Below are positions 1 to 11,621 of a stretch of 64,000 nt of DNA, one piece after another. The DNA is from Bradyrhizobium erythrophlei (GTDB lineage: Bacteria > Pseudomonadota > Alphaproteobacteria > Rhizobiales > Xanthobacteraceae). The stretch is taken from assembly GCF_900129505.1 (NCBI RefSeq), contig NZ_LT670818.1, positions 1,364,001-1,428,000 of the forward strand. Reading direction: 5' to 3'. A program made the position numbers and the translations under genes. Positions within the stretch are counted from its first letter, which is position 1, and each line of letters starts with the position of its first letter. Below the pieces are notes generated by a model, which worked only from the letters and a program-made list of their open reading frames with translations, was not told the origin of the DNA and did no database searches.

Positions 1-1507
1 CCGTCGCCAACGCGCCGCCCCACGCGGAGAACTGCTCCTTGTTGGACCACACGATCTTGCCGGTCTTGCCGTCCCAGGCGATGAAGTTGCCCATGTTGGT
101 CTCGCCCTTGGGCGGGTACATCGCCACGGCGGCGCCGACATAAGCCTGGCCGGCCGTGTAGGAGACCTTGTAGGGCTCATAGTCCATGCAGACATGGTTG
201 GTGGGGACGTAGAACAACTGCGTGTCCGGGCTATAGGCCGCGGGCTGTTCGTCCTTGGTGCCAAGCGCCGCCGGGCAGATGCCCTTGGAGTTGGTGTCCT
301 CACCATTGTGCTGGGTCGAATAGGCGTCGACGACCAGCGGACGGCCGTAGGTCTTGGACGACTTGTCCATGTCGACCTTGGTGGCCCAGTTCACCACCGG
401 ATCGAACTTTTCCGCGACCAGCAATTCGCCGGTGGCCCGGTCCAGCGTGTAGCCGAAGCCGTTACGGTCGAAATGGGTGAGCAGTTTCCTCGGCGCGCCA
501 TTGATGGTCTGATCGGTGAGGATCATTTCGTTGACGCCGTCGAAGTCCCATTCGTCGTGCGGGGTCATCTGGTAGACCCATTTGACCGCGCCGGTATCGA
601 GATCACGCGCCCAGATCGACATCGACCAGCGGTTATCGCCGGGGCGCTGCACCGGGTTCCAGGTCGAGGGATTGCCGGAACCGTAATAGACGAGGTTCAG
701 CTGCGGATCATAGGAATACCAGCCCCAGGTGGCGCCGCCGCCGATCTTCCACTGGTCGCCCTGCCAGGTGGATGTCGAGGAATCCGGTCCGACGGGCTTG
801 CCGAGCGACGTCGTCTTGACGGGGTCGATCAGCGTGTCGGAGTCCGGCCCTTCCGAAAAACCGCGCCAGACAAGCTTGCCGTCCGCGATGTTGTAAGCGC
901 TGACCCAGCCGCGAACGCCGAATTCGCCGCCGGAAACGCCCACCAGGACCTTGTCCTTGTAGACGAACGGAGCGTCCGTGCCGGACTGACCCTTGCCGGC
1001 CTCGCCATCCATGACGGACCAGACTTTTGCGCCGGTCTTGGCGTCGAGTGCGATGAGCGTGGTGTCGGCCTGATGCAGGAAGATCTTGCCGTCGGCGTAG
1101 GCGACGCCGCGATTGACGGTGTCGCAGCACATGATCGGGATGACGTTGGGATCCTGCCTGGGTTCATACTTCCAGAGGATCTTGCCTTCGTTGTTCAGGT
1201 CGAGCGCATAGACCGTGTTCGGGAACGGCGTGTGCACATACATCGTGTCGCCAACCACCAGCGGTCCGCCTTCGTGGCCGCGAAGCACGCCGGTCGAAAA
1301 CGTCCAGGCGACCTGCAGCTTGCCGGCGTTGGATGCGTTGATCTGGTTGAGCTTGGAATAGCGGGTGTTGGCGTCATCGCCTTGCTGCATCACCCACTGC
1401 TTGGGATCTTTGGCCAACAGGTCCAGTGCCGCATCGGCGCGCGCAGCAAGATTCTGCGCGGCCAACAGGCCGAACACCGAGGTTGTCAGGATTAGATATT
1501 TCTTCAT
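1..1507 (-). CDS. xoxF: Lanthanide-dependent methanol dehydrogenase XoxF, 5' part only
   Basis: PQQ-dependent periplasmic alcohol dehydrogenase that oxidises methanol and passes electrons to a c-type cytochrome. About 502 codons are present; the 3' end runs off the window (family about 600 aa). An N-terminal signal peptide (about 1-24) is visible. The adjacent-cysteine disulfide C127-C128 lies in the motif MCCDTVNRG, followed by [13 protein letters not shown] and [10 protein letters not shown] of the beta-propeller. The catalytic segment reads HDEWDFDG: D321 is the catalytic aspartate, and D323 two residues later is the extra aspartate that marks lanthanide-binding XoxF; calcium MxaF lacks it. 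The start at 1507 has GGAGG at good spacing. It is divergent from an AraC-type regulator and close to pqqA and the cbb operon. xoxG and xoxJ, if adjacent, would lie outside the window. Confidence 0.93.
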   Translation of the reverse strand, partial: MKKYLILTTSVFGLLAAQNLAARADAALDLLAKDPKQWVMQQGDDANTRYSKLNQINASNAGKLQVAWTFSTGVLRGHEGGPLVVGDTMYVHTPFPNTVYALDLNNEGKILWKYEPRQDPNVIPIMCCDTVNRGVAYADGKIFLHQADTTLIALDAKTGAKVWSVMDGEAGKGQSGTDAPFVYKDKVLVGVSGGEFGVRGWVSAYNIADGKLVWRGFSEGPDSDTLIDPVKTTSLGKPVGPDSSTSTWQGDQWKIGGGATWGWYSYDPQLNLVYYGSGNPSTWNPVQRPGDNRWSMSIWARDLDTGAVKWVYQMTPHDEWDFDGVNEMILTDQTINGAPRKLLTHFDRNGFGYTLDRATGELLVAEKFDPVVNWATKVDMDKSSKTYGRPLVVDAYSTQHNGEDTNSKGICPAALGTKDEQPAAYSPDTQLFYVPTNHVCMDYEPYKVSYTAGQAYVGAAVAMYPPKGETNMGNFIAWDGKTGKIVWSNKEQFSAWGGALAT

Positions 1508-1927
1508 CGCTTCCTCCCAGTTATGAGCCAAGGGTTCCGTAAGAACGGTCCACTTTTTCAGCTTTCTTCGTTGATATCCCTACCCGGTTCGGAAACAGGA
1601 TACTTGCCCAAGAGAGAAGTGCGTTTGCGCCAAAGCGAAACGCGGCGAATTTTTTAGCGGCACCCCGTGACTTTCGCCGGCGGCGCGCCCTCATGCTGCG
1701 ATGCGTCAGCGGCTTCGGCCTCACTCCATCGGAGCCGCATCGCGCGACCATCGGTTGAGGTTCCCCTTGACGGCGCTCAAACTAAGTCGGAGGATTATCA
1801 ACGGGATGTCAGGAAGCGTACTGCTCAAACCGCAATGACCGCCTTAAATTGAGGTAAGTCGCTCCATCATGACCCGAGGCCGGTCGCGGCAAGCGGTCAT
1901 GTTTGATCTCGAATCGGTGGCTGGATA
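1508..1927. promoter_or_regulatory. Divergent intergenic region between xoxF and the AraC-type regulator
   Basis: This 420-bp stretch has no convincing gene; the short reading frames in it lack family resemblance and ribosome binding sites. It must hold the promoters of xoxF (leftward) and of the AraC-type gene (rightward). I could not identify a clear -35/-10 pair or a repeated operator. Confidence 0.5.
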
Positions 1928-2902
1928 ATGTCCGACACGGTCCGCTCGCTTAACACTTCCGGATTGGCGCCGAAGAGGCAGATCCAATGTTGGTCAGATG
2001 CACTGACCGATCTTTGCGGCCTGTTCGACATTGATCCGCTGGAGGCTTCGTCATTCGAAGGCCGGATCAACTACACGACGGTTTCGAAGCTGAAGCTCTG
2101 TCAGATCGAGGCGAGCCAGCATCGGCTTGCGCATACCGCCTCGCGCGCAAAACTGGGCGGCCATCCGTTCGTCAAAATACATTTTCAGACTTACGGGATC
2201 TCGCATTTCGAGCAGGGTGGCCGCCGCATCGAGCTGATGCCCGGCGACTGTCTCGCCTATGACGTATCCTGTCCGCACACGATCGTCAGCCCGATGCTGA
2301 CGCGACATGACGTCGTCATCGTGCCGAAGGAACTGCTGCAGGAACGCGGCTTTCGCCTGGCGAAGATGACGGCATGCAAACTCTCGGCGCGCACCGGCAC
2401 CGGGCGGATCGCCCACGATTTTGTCCATGCCGCGTTCGACGAAGCGACCAAGCTGTCGCCTAACAACGCGATCGGGGTGGCCGATTCGCTGATCGACCTC
2501 CTGCTGTTGCCGCTCCGCGAGCCCGATACGATGTTCAATCGCGTTGGCCCCGAGGCGATGTATGTCCGGGCACAGTTCTTCATTCGCGAACATCTGCGCG
2601 ACCCGGATCTTTCGATCGACCAGATCTCGGCGGCACTGAACTGCACCAAGCGCTATCTGCACATGCTGTTCAGCGAAAGGGGCACCACCATCAGCGACTA
2701 TATCCAGCACGCAAGGTTGCAGAACTGCCGCCAGGAGCTGGAGACCCAGGCCGGAAAAACCATCACGGACGTTGCGTTCTCCTGGGGCTTTTCGAGTTCA
2801 TCGCACTTCAGCCGCGTGTTCCGGAAGCATTTCGGAGTTGTTCCGTCCGCGATTCACAAAGCGCAGTGCGGTGCTCTGTCCCCGGATTTTCCTTGCGAAT
2901 AG
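1928..2902 (+). CDS. AraC-family transcriptional regulator
   Basis: A 324-aa one-component regulator. Residues about 20-200 form an AraC-binding-like sensor domain (FEQGGRRIELMPGDC resembles the cupin-like part of this family). Residues about 215-310 form the double helix-turn-helix, with the signature end ITDVAFSWGFSSSSHFSRVF followed by a basic segment and P in GVVPSAI. The gene is transcribed away from xoxF across a 420-bp gap, so control of xoxF is a reasonable inference from position alone. AraC-type regulators are common beside PQQ-alcohol dehydrogenase genes. The effector cannot be read from the sequence. Confidence 0.85.
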   Translation: MSDTVRSLNTSGLAPKRQIQCWSDALTDLCGLFDIDPLEASSFEGRINYTTVSKLKLCQIEASQHRLAHTASRAKLGGHPFVKIHFQTYGISHFEQGGRRIELMPGDCLAYDVSCPHTIVSPMLTRHDVVIVPKELLQERGFRLAKMTACKLSARTGTGRIAHDFVHAAFDEATKLSPNNAIGVADSLIDLLLLPLREPDTMFNRVGPEAMYVRAQFFIREHLRDPDLSIDQISAALNCTKRYLHMLFSERGTTISDYIQHARLQNCRQELETQAGKTITDVAFSWGFSSSSHFSRVFRKHFGVVPSAIHKAQCGALSPDFPCE

Positions 2903-3094
2903 AACGTCCGCGTCGGCGCGACGCGCGGATATCGGCCTTGTCCGCTTGCTGGCATGTTCCCCCGCATCAAAGCCTGGGCGCGGAAACTCAAGCAGACGGT
3001 TAGACAAACTGAGGGCTCGCTATCAGGACGCCCGAGCCTGCCGCGGCTCGACGCGAGAATTGCCGTCGAGCCGGGCCGATCGTTTCGAGGCAGT

Positions 3095-3175
3095 CTATTT
3101 CCGCGCTGCGCAGGCGTACATGTTGATTTCCATGCCCACCGGCACTTCGACAATCTTTGGAGTCTTCCAGGTCAT
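3095..3175 (-). CDS. pqqA: PqqA, precursor peptide of pyrroloquinoline quinone (26 aa)
   Basis: A 26-codon gene beginning MTWKTPKIVE and ending in CAARK, with the invariant core E16-I-N-M-Y20. In PQQ synthesis, PqqE (a radical SAM enzyme working with PqqD) crosslinks this Glu and Tyr, and PQQ is built from the two residues. A strong ribosome binding site (GGGAGGA) sits 4-5 nt before the ATG. The peptide length and Glu-x3-Tyr spacing match the family. No pqqB, C, D or E lies in the window, so this copy stands apart from the maturation genes. It sits between the AraC-type regulator and cbbX, about 1.6 kb from xoxF, the PQQ enzyme it would serve. Confidence 0.9.
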   Translation of the reverse strand: MTWKTPKIVEVPVGMEINMYACAARK

Positions 3176-3505
3176 TGCATCCTCCCAATAAATTTGGCGC
3201 GAACGCCGCGCCGAAGTCGAACCTAGAACCACGACCGACACCGCGCAAGTGGGGAAGATCAAGCGTCGCACAGCCGCGGACCGGCACCGACAGCCGATAC
3301 TTCTCTCTCGGACAAAGCGATTTCTCTTTTGGACAATGTCTCGCGGCCACGCGCCAATCGGCGCAGAGGCTTTTCCAATTTCGAAGCCTTCAAGCGGCAT
3401 ATGCTGGCGGCAGCGTTCGCATCGCGGCCGCATTGCGATCACCGCGGACAACCCAGAAAATAGATTCCAGCACTGGGCGCGCGTTCGATCAGTTCGATCG
3501 GCAGC
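3176..3505. promoter_or_regulatory. Intergenic region upstream of pqqA and downstream of cbbX
   Basis: This 330-bp stretch has no supported gene. As pqqA starts at its left edge and reads leftward, its promoter should lie here unless it is read through from cbbX. No clear promoter or terminator could be picked out. Confidence 0.4.
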
Positions 3506-4414
3506 TCAAACACCCGTCTCGCGCGGAGCCAGAAACACCCGGCTGGCAAGCACGTCGGCGGCCTCGATCGACATGATATCGTGGGCAGTCAGCACGCAAT
3601 CGAGGTCGGCGACGAGACGGTTGGCCTGGCGCAACCGCATGCGGTCGAGCGCGTTCCGGATCGAGCGCGCATTGGAGAATAGCGGCTGGGCTTTGCGCAG
3701 GGCTATGTAGCGGATGAAGGCATCGCGTGCTTCGGCGCTGAATTTGTAGTTCATGCCGCGCAGCATCAGCTCGGCGACGGCGAGCAACTCGTCGTCGGAA
3801 TAATCCGGAAAATCGATGTGATGGGCAATGCGGGAGCGAAAGCCGGGATTGCTGGCGAAGAAATTATCCATTCGATCGCCGTACCCGGCGAGGATCACCA
3901 CCAGATCCTCCCGCTGGGATTCCATGACCTGCAGCAGGATCTCGATGGCTTCCTGGCCGTAGTCGCGTTCATTGTCGGGCCGATGCAGATAATAGGCCTC
4001 GTCGATGAAGAGCACGCCCCCCATCGCCTTCTTCAATATTTCCTTCGTCTTGGGCGCCGTGTGGCCGATATATTGCCCCACCAGTTCGTCGCGCGTGACC
4101 GAGACGACCTGGCCGCGCCGCACGAAGCCGAGCTGGTGGAGAATGCTCGCGATCCGCAGCGCCACCGTGGTCTTGCCGGTGCCGGGATTGCCGGTGAACG
4201 ACATGTGCAATGTCGGCGTCTCCGACGTCAGGTTCATGCGCTTGCGAATACGCTCGATCAGCAGGAGCGACGCGATCTCGCGAATGCGGGTCTTGACCGG
4301 CTTCAATCCGATCAGCTCCTGGTCGAGCTGCGTGAGTATTTCCTCGATGCCGATGGCCTCGAGTTCCTCTCGCAGGCTGACCGCGCCTGTCGTCGGTGGT
4401 GGATCCAGATCCAT
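3506..4414 (-). CDS. cbbX: CbbX, red-type RubisCO activase (AAA+)
   Basis: A 302-aa AAA+ ATPase that remodels inhibited red-type RubisCO, pulling on the large-subunit C-terminus to release tight-binding sugar phosphates. Walker A is GNPGTGKTT (about 75-83) and Walker B is GVLFIDEA (about 133-140). The length is close to the roughly 300 aa usual for CbbX. It is the last gene of the cbb operon, 31 bp after cbbS, which is the normal place beside form IC/ID RubisCO genes. The sensor and arginine-finger region continues through NPGFRSR (about 200). Confidence 0.95.
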   Translation of the reverse strand: MDLDPPPTTGAVSLREELEAIGIEEILTQLDQELIGLKPVKTRIREIASLLLIERIRKRMNLTSETPTLHMSFTGNPGTGKTTVALRIASILHQLGFVRRGQVVSVTRDELVGQYIGHTAPKTKEILKKAMGGVLFIDEAYYLHRPDNERDYGQEAIEILLQVMESQREDLVVILAGYGDRMDNFFASNPGFRSRIAHHIDFPDYSDDELLAVAELMLRGMNYKFSAEARDAFIRYIALRKAQPLFSNARSIRNALDRMRLRQANRLVADLDCVLTAHDIMSIEAADVLASRVFLAPRETGV

Positions 4415-4445
4415 TTGCCAAACCTCAACGCGTTGGGGCGCCTAC

Positions 4446-4865
4446 TCAGGTAGAGCGCCGGCCCTCAGGACGGTCGGCTGCGTAGGATTTCGTCGTGTAT
4501 CGAATATTGCGGCCGGCCACTTCGTGCCGCTCCAGCCGGAAGCCGGGTTCGTCCTTCGGCCGGTTGACGATGAAGGACAGCCGCACCGACTCCCAGCCGT
4601 GGCTTGAATCGAACGCCGACATCCGGATGTAACGGTCGCCGTACACCTTGCGGCATTCGGCGAGTTCCATCATCACGCCGGCGGCGTCCCGCAGGTCGAA
4701 CATGGGCAGTCCCCACATTTCCCAGAAGTTGTTGCGGGGATGCGGATCGTCGGTGAATTCGATGTTCACCGCCCAGCCCTTCTCCAGGCAATACTGAACC
4801 TGGCGGGAAATCTGCTCGTCCGTGAGATCGGGAAGGAAGGAGAAGCAGCCTTGAGTGATACGCAT
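4446..4865 (-). CDS. cbbS: Ribulose-bisphosphate carboxylase small subunit
   Basis: A 139-aa small subunit of form I RubisCO, beginning [19 protein letters not shown]. The N-terminus and the long C-terminal tail (after about residue 110, including [15 protein letters not shown]) are typical of red-type (IC/ID) small subunits, whose extended C-terminus forms a beta-hairpin lining the central pore. The start at 4865 lies 11 bp after the cbbL stop. The core motif [10 protein letters not shown] is present. Confidence 0.95.
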   Translation of the reverse strand: MRITQGCFSFLPDLTDEQISRQVQYCLEKGWAVNIEFTDDPHPRNNFWEMWGLPMFDLRDAAGVMMELAECRKVYGDRYIRMSAFDSSHGWESVRLSFIVNRPKDEPGFRLERHEVAGRNIRYTTKSYAADRPEGRRST

Positions 4866-4876
4866 GATCCGGCTCC

Positions 4877-6373
<1,497 letters not shown>

Positions 6374-6389
6374 TCAAAATATGGGTTCG

Positions 6390-7475
6390 TCATTCGGCCG
6401 CAGCGGCGGTGTCGCCGATACGCGGATCGAGCGCCCCGCTGCGATAGCGCTTCGCCATCTCCGACAGCGGCATCACCTTGATCCTCGCCGCGTTGCCGGC
6501 GGTGCCGAATTGTTCGAAGCGCTCGCGGCAGAGGTCGCGCAACGCGTCCATCGCCGGCTTGAGGAATTTGCGCGGATCGAATTCGTTTTTGGTCTGAACC
6601 GCGACCTTGCGGAAGGCCGCCGTCATCGCGAGCCGGCAGTCGGTATCGATATTGACCTTGCGGACGCCGTACCTGATGCCGCGGACGATTTCCTCGACCG
6701 GCACGCCCCAAGTCTGCGGCATCTCGCCGCCGAACCGGTTGAATGCGTCCTGCAGCGGCTGCGGGACCGAGGATGAACCATGCATCACCAGATGCGTATT
6801 CGGCAACCTGTGATGGATCTCCTCGACCACCCTCATGGCGAGGATGTTGCCGTCCGGTTTGCGCGAAAACTTGTAGGCGCCATGCGAGGTGCCCATCGCG
6901 ATGGCCAGCGCGTCGACCTTGGTGGCGCGAACGAAATCGACCGCCTGGTCGGGATCGGTCAGGAGCTGATCGTGGCTGACGTCGCCTTCGACGCCGTGGC
7001 CGTCTTCCTGCTCCCCGGCGCCATGTTCCAGCGAACCGAGCACGCCCAGCTCGCCCTCGACCGAGGCGCCGATCCAATGCGCCATCTCGACCACCCGGCG
7101 GGTCACGTCGACGTTGTAGTCATAGTCCGCCGCCGTCCTGGCGTCGGCCTTCAGCGAGCCATCCATCATCACCGATGTGAAGCCGTATTGCAGCGCCGTG
7201 GCGCAGGTCGCCTCCTCGTTTCCATGGTCCTGATGCAGGCAGAGCGGAATCTGCGGATGCATCTCTTCCAGTGCATCCATCATCTTCGACAGCATGATGT
7301 CGCTGGCATAGGAACGCGCGCCCCGCGAGGCCTGGATGATGACCGGCGCATCGACGGCGGCCGCCGCCTCCATGATCGCAAGCCCCTGCTCCATATTGTT
7401 GATGTTGAACGCCGGCACGCCGTAGCCGCGCTCGGCGGCATGATCCAGCAATTGCCTCAGTGAAATTCGCGCCAT
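6390..7475 (-). CDS. cbbA: Class II fructose-bisphosphate aldolase, Calvin-cycle type
   Basis: A 361-aa zinc-dependent aldolase that condenses dihydroxyacetone phosphate with glyceraldehyde-3-phosphate, or with erythrose-4-phosphate to give sedoheptulose-1,7-bisphosphate, in the regenerative phase of the cycle. Zinc-binding and substrate motifs are [10 protein letters not shown], a second metal site around TSHGAYKF and VMHGSSSVP, and [11 protein letters not shown]. The start at 7475 ([10 protein letters not shown]) has GGAGGTTCCG just upstream. The gene lies 34 bp after cbbT and 52 bp before cbbL in the operon. Confidence 0.95.
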   Translation of the reverse strand: MARISLRQLLDHAAERGYGVPAFNINNMEQGLAIMEAAAAVDAPVIIQASRGARSYASDIMLSKMMDALEEMHPQIPLCLHQDHGNEEATCATALQYGFTSVMMDGSLKADARTAADYDYNVDVTRRVVEMAHWIGASVEGELGVLGSLEHGAGEQEDGHGVEGDVSHDQLLTDPDQAVDFVRATKVDALAIAMGTSHGAYKFSRKPDGNILAMRVVEEIHHRLPNTHLVMHGSSSVPQPLQDAFNRFGGEMPQTWGVPVEEIVRGIRYGVRKVNIDTDCRLAMTAAFRKVAVQTKNEFDPRKFLKPAMDALRDLCRERFEQFGTAGNAARIKVMPLSEMAKRYRSGALDPRIGDTAAAAE

Positions 7476-7509
7476 CGGAACCTCCGTGTCATTGATCGCG
7501 TCCGGACTT

Positions 7510-9549
7510 TCATGCGCTGGCTGCAGCCATTTTCGAGCGCGCGATGCAGCGCAGCGCCGCCTTTGCAACGGCGTCCTCGGTGATGCCGAATTCGCGATAG
7601 AGCACCTCGGCCGGCGCCGACGCGCCAAAGCCGGTCATGCCGACAAATTCGCCGCCGTCGCCGAGCCAGCGCGCCCAATCGCCCTCGATTGCGGCCTCGA
7701 CGCCGACTCTCGGAACCCGCCCGAGCACCGTTTCCCGATATTCGCGCGGTTGCTGGCGAAACAGATCGAAACAGGGGGCCGAGACGACGGCGGCGCGGAT
7801 GCCGTCGCTCGCGAGCAGCTTCGCTGCCTTCAGCGCCACCGAAACCTCGGAGCCGGTCGCGACCAGGGTGACGTCGCGGCCGCCCTCCGGTTCGACCACC
7901 ACATAGGCGCCGAGCGCGACCCGGTTGGTGTCGCCGGCAACTTCGCGGAATGTGGGGAGCGCCTGTCGCGACAGGCACAACACCGACGGGCTGGTTTGCG
8001 CCTGCAAGGCGCAATCCCAGGCCTCGGCGGTCTCGATCGCGTCGCCGGGCCGAAACACCAGCAGGTTGGGAATCGCCCGCAGCGACGCCAGATGCTCAAC
8101 CGGCTGATGCGTGGGGCCGTCCTCGCCCAATCCGATCGAATCATGCGTCATCACATGAATAACGCGAATGCGCATCAACGCCGCCAGCCTGATCGCGGGG
8201 CGGCTGTAGTCGGCGAAGGCGAGAAACGTGCCGCCATAGGGAATGAAGCCACCATGCAGGGCGATGCCGTTCATCGCCGCCGCCATGGCGTGCTCGCGAA
8301 CGCCATAGTGAATATAGCTGCCTTCGAGGGAATCGCGCCGCACCGGCTGGTGCGTCCTTGCCCGCGTCAGATTGGAGTGGGTCAGATCGGCCGAGCCGCC
8401 GACCAGATTCGGCAACGCCTCCGCAATCCCGTCGATCACGAGCTGCGACGCCTGCCGGGTGGCGATATTGGGTTGCTCGGCGGCAAAGCGATCGCGCAGC
8501 AGCGCTATCGCCTGGGCGTAGCCGCAAGGCAGATTTCGATTCAACGCATCGTGAAACGGCGAACGCCCGAGCGAATTGATGCACCTGGTCCGCTCGATCC
8601 AGCTCCGGCGCGCGGCGTGCCCGCGGGCGCCGGCCTGGCGCCATTGATCGAGGACGGGTCGTGGAATCCGGAACGGTTCGTATGGCCAGTTCAGCGCGTC
8701 GCGGGCCTTTGCGACCTCGTCGGCGCCAAGCGGCGCACCATGTGCCTTTTCGGTGCCCTGACGGTTCGGCGCGCCGAAGCCGATCACCGTGCGGCAGGCG
8801 ATGAGCGACGGAGCGTCGCTGCTTCGGGCACGATCGATGGCGGCCGCAATGGCATCGGGGTCGTGGCCGTCGATCCGGCACGCCGCCCATCCGGAGGCTT
8901 GGAAGCGCGCCAGCTGGTCATCCGAACATGACAGCGATGTCGCGCCATCGATCGAAATCTGGTTGTCGTCGAACAGCACGATCAGCCGGTTGAGCCGCAG
9001 ATGTCCGGCCAGCGAGATCGCCTCGTGACTGAGACCCTCCATCAGGCAACCGTCTCCCGCGATCACGTAAGTGTGGTGATCGACGCAATCGTTGCCGAAG
9101 CGCGCGTTCATCAGCCGTTCGGCGAGCGCCATGCCGACGGCGGTGGCAAGGCCCTGCCCGAGCGGGCCGGTCGTCGTCTCCACGCCGGGGGTGTGGCCAT
9201 ATTCGGGATGCCCCGGCGTCTTCGATCCCCACTGCCGGAAGGCCCTGAGCTCGTCCGAGCTTACGCCCTCATAGCCGGTCAGGTGCAAGAGCGCGTAGAG
9301 CAGCATCGAGCCGTGACCGGCCGACAGAACAAAACGGTCGCGATCCGGCCACGCCGGGTCGGCGGGATCGAATTTGAGAAAGCGCGAAAACAATACCGTG
9401 GCGACGTCGGCCATGCCCATCGGCATGCCCGGGTGACCCGACTTCGCCTTCTCGACGGCGTCGATCGCCAGGAAGCGGATCGCGTTGGCCATTTCCGCGT
9501 GCGAAACATCCGGACGGCCGGGAATACAGGACAAAACGTGAGCAGTCAT
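7510..9549 (-). CDS. cbbT: Transketolase
   Basis: A 679-aa thiamine-diphosphate enzyme that moves two-carbon units between sugar phosphates in the Calvin cycle. The N-terminal domain has the TPP motif GDGCLMEG, ending in FDDNQIS. The middle pyrimidine-binding domain has [13 protein letters not shown] and [20 protein letters not shown]-terminal domain follows ([10 protein letters not shown]). Its ATG overlaps the cbbP stop by 4 bp (ATGA), which indicates translational coupling. Confidence 0.96.
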   Translation of the reverse strand: MTAHVLSCIPGRPDVSHAEMANAIRFLAIDAVEKAKSGHPGMPMGMADVATVLFSRFLKFDPADPAWPDRDRFVLSAGHGSMLLYALLHLTGYEGVSSDELRAFRQWGSKTPGHPEYGHTPGVETTTGPLGQGLATAVGMALAERLMNARFGNDCVDHHTYVIAGDGCLMEGLSHEAISLAGHLRLNRLIVLFDDNQISIDGATSLSCSDDQLARFQASGWAACRIDGHDPDAIAAAIDRARSSDAPSLIACRTVIGFGAPNRQGTEKAHGAPLGADEVAKARDALNWPYEPFRIPRPVLDQWRQAGARGHAARRSWIERTRCINSLGRSPFHDALNRNLPCGYAQAIALLRDRFAAEQPNIATRQASQLVIDGIAEALPNLVGGSADLTHSNLTRARTHQPVRRDSLEGSYIHYGVREHAMAAAMNGIALHGGFIPYGGTFLAFADYSRPAIRLAALMRIRVIHVMTHDSIGLGEDGPTHQPVEHLASLRAIPNLLVFRPGDAIETAEAWDCALQAQTSPSVLCLSRQALPTFREVAGDTNRVALGAYVVVEPEGGRDVTLVATGSEVSVALKAAKLLASDGIRAAVVSAPCFDLFRQQPREYRETVLGRVPRVGVEAAIEGDWARWLGDGGEFVGMTGFGASAPAEVLYREFGITEDAVAKAALRCIARSKMAAASA

Positions 9550-10421
9550 ACCGTGCGCCTCTTGCGTTCCATCAGTTGCAGGATCAGGGGGGTGAGAATG
9601 AGCTGCATCGCCAGATCGAGCTTCGATCCGTGGATCACGATCGAATTGGCGCGCGACATGAAGCTGTTCGGAATCATCGACAGCAGATAAGGGAAATCGA
9701 TGCCGCGCGGATTTTTCAGGCGGATCACCACCATCGATTCGTCCGGCGTCGGGATCCAGCGCGCAATGAAGGGGTTCGAGGTATCCACCGTCGGCACGCG
9801 CTGGAAATTGATGTCGGTTTCGGCGAATTGCGGGCAGATATAGTTCACGTAATCCGGCATCCGCCGCAGAATGGTGTCGGTCACCGCCTCCTGGCTATAA
9901 CCGCGGTCGCGGCGGTCGCGATGCAGCTTCTGGATCCATTCCAGATTGATCACCGGAACCACACCGATCTTGAGATCGGCATGCTGGGCGATGTTGACCT
10001 TCTCGGTCACGACCGCGCCGTGCAGCCCTTCGTAGAACAGAAGGTCGGACGTTTCCGGTAAATGGCCCCATTCGGTGAACGTGCCCGGTTCGGCGCCATA
10101 GAGCTTCGCCTCTTCGTCGTCATGCACGTAGTGGCGCGTGGTACCGGTGCCGGATTCACCGTAGTCGCGAAACACCCGCTCCAGTTCCTCGAACAGGTTG
10201 GTCTCGGGGCTGAAATGGCTGAAATGCCTATTGCCGCGCTCGGCCTCCTCCGCCATCTTGGTGCGCATCTCGACCCGGTTGTAGCGGTGGAAGGCGTCGC
10301 CCTCGATATAGGCCGCCGCGACCTTTTCGCGGCGAAAGATGTTCTCGAACGTGTTCTTCACCGACGTCGTACCGGCACCCGACGAACCCGTGATCGATAT
10401 GATGGGATGACTGCGTGACAT
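9546..10421 (-). CDS. cbbP: Phosphoribulokinase
   Basis: A 291-aa kinase that makes ribulose-1,5-bisphosphate, the CO2 acceptor. It is the class I bacterial type: the P-loop is [10 protein letters not shown] at about residues 11-20, followed by [10 protein letters not shown] and the segment YGEPxTG-like [18 protein letters not shown]. The start at 10421 ([11 protein letters not shown]) is preferred over an upstream ATG six codons earlier because the family begins about 10 residues before the P-loop. It lies 14 bp after cbbF and overlaps cbbT by 4 bp. Confidence 0.95.
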   Translation of the reverse strand: MSRSHPIISITGSSGAGTTSVKNTFENIFRREKVAAAYIEGDAFHRYNRVEMRTKMAEEAERGNRHFSHFSPETNLFEELERVFRDYGESGTGTTRHYVHDDEEAKLYGAEPGTFTEWGHLPETSDLLFYEGLHGAVVTEKVNIAQHADLKIGVVPVINLEWIQKLHRDRRDRGYSQEAVTDTILRRMPDYVNYICPQFAETDINFQRVPTVDTSNPFIARWIPTPDESMVVIRLKNPRGIDFPYLLSMIPNSFMSRANSIVIHGSKLDLAMQLILTPLILQLMERKRRTV

Positions 10422-10435
10422 CGCGGACCGCTCCG

Positions 10436-11473
10436 TCAAAGAAACAGGCCGCGCCGCGCAAACAGCGGTGCGTCGCTATTGTCGAACATCGGTTCGATCA
10501 CTTCGTGGATGGCCGCGACGTCGCGCACGCCACGCGCCGAGCCCATGATCAGCGGCACCCGCTGGTGCGGCGATTTCGCGCCCAGTTCGAGAATTCGCCG
10601 CCGCCCGGTCGACGCAGCACCGCCCGCCCATTCCATCACCAGCGCCATCGGATGGGCTTCATAAAGCAGGCGAAGCCTTCCCTCGCGATAGCCGGGACGG
10701 GCATCGGCCGGATAGAGAAACACGCCGCCACGCACCAGGATGCGAAGCGACTCCGCCACCAGGGAACCGATCCAGCGCATGTTGAAATCCGCAGCGCCCC
10801 CGCCGCCAGTACCGGCGAGACATTCGTCGATGTAGGTGCGAACGGGGCCGTGCCAGTGCCGGCGATTGGACGCGTTGATGGCGAATTCCGGCGTATCGGG
10901 CGCGACCCGAACGCTCCGCGCGGTCAGCACGAATTCCCGCACGCGCCGGTCGAGGATGAAGATATCGACACGCCCGCCGAGCGCCAGTACGAGCGTGGTC
11001 TGCGGACCGTAGACGATGAAGCCCGCGGCACACTGGGCGGTGCCAGGCTCGAAGAAGGTCGAAAGAATGTCGTTGCCCCTGGGTCGGACCGAAAAAATGG
11101 TGCCGACCGAGATATTGTTTTCGAGATTGGCCGATCCGTCGAGCGGATCGAACGCGACGCAAAGCGGCGCTTCGGCGTTCAGGGTTTCCGGCAGCGCGGC
11201 TTCCTCGGAGAGGATCGCGGCGACCGGCGCATTGCGCAATGCGCGCCGCATCATGTCGTCGGCGGCAACGTCGATATCCCTCTGAATATCTCCGTCGGGA
11301 TTGATGCCGCCATTCCGTCCGGTGATGCCGGCGAGTGGTCCATCGCCGATCAGCGAGGCCAGATCGATGGCAGCCATGGCAATCGCCTCGATCACTTCGC
11401 CCGCCGCGACGCCATGCGGCGCCGGCGACGCAGACTGATCGAGATGTGAACGCAGCGTCACGCGCTCGTCCAT
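10436..11473 (-). CDS. cbbF: Class I fructose-1,6-bisphosphatase
   Basis: A 345-aa phosphatase that removes the C1 phosphate of fructose-1,6-bisphosphate, and in many Calvin operons also of sedoheptulose-1,7-bisphosphate. The metal-binding signature FDPLDGSANLENNISVGTIF is present, with an upstream glutamate in LSEEAALPE. It is the first gene of the cbb operon. Its promoter must lie in the 148 bp between it and cbbR. Confidence 0.95.
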   Translation of the reverse strand: MDERVTLRSHLDQSASPAPHGVAAGEVIEAIAMAAIDLASLIGDGPLAGITGRNGGINPDGDIQRDIDVAADDMMRRALRNAPVAAILSEEAALPETLNAEAPLCVAFDPLDGSANLENNISVGTIFSVRPRGNDILSTFFEPGTAQCAAGFIVYGPQTTLVLALGGRVDIFILDRRVREFVLTARSVRVAPDTPEFAINASNRRHWHGPVRTYIDECLAGTGGGGAADFNMRWIGSLVAESLRILVRGGVFLYPADARPGYREGRLRLLYEAHPMALVMEWAGGAASTGRRRILELGAKSPHQRVPLIMGSARGVRDVAAIHEVIEPMFDNSDAPLFARRGLFL

Positions 11474-11621
11474 GGACGTCTCCCTGTGCCCTCTTTTGGG
11501 GCGCTCTCAATTCGGCTCGCCGGCCCGGCAATCCGCAGCGCTATGGAAGCCTCGTTTGCAGAATTAGTAAAATTTTGTTATCTTTGAATGAGACAAAGTT
11601 TTTATTATAATGGGGACAGCC
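11474..11621. promoter_or_regulatory. Divergent cbbF/cbbR control region with an AT-rich inverted repeat
   Basis: The space between the cbb operon and cbbR. An inverted repeat AAAATTTTGT (11569-11578) and ACAAAGTTTT (11593-11602), 9 of 10 positions paired with a 14-nt spacer, stands out as AT-rich in a GC-rich background. LysR-type regulators bind such AT-rich dyads with a T-N11-A core, and CbbR proteins usually act on the shared intergenic region. The repeat is closer to cbbR, so autoregulation is the simplest reading. Confidence 0.55.

Noticed and set aside
194..1495. A 433-codon frame on the plus strand opposite xoxF
   Set aside because: It is the complement of a clear XoxF reading frame in GC-rich DNA; its protein shows no family motif.
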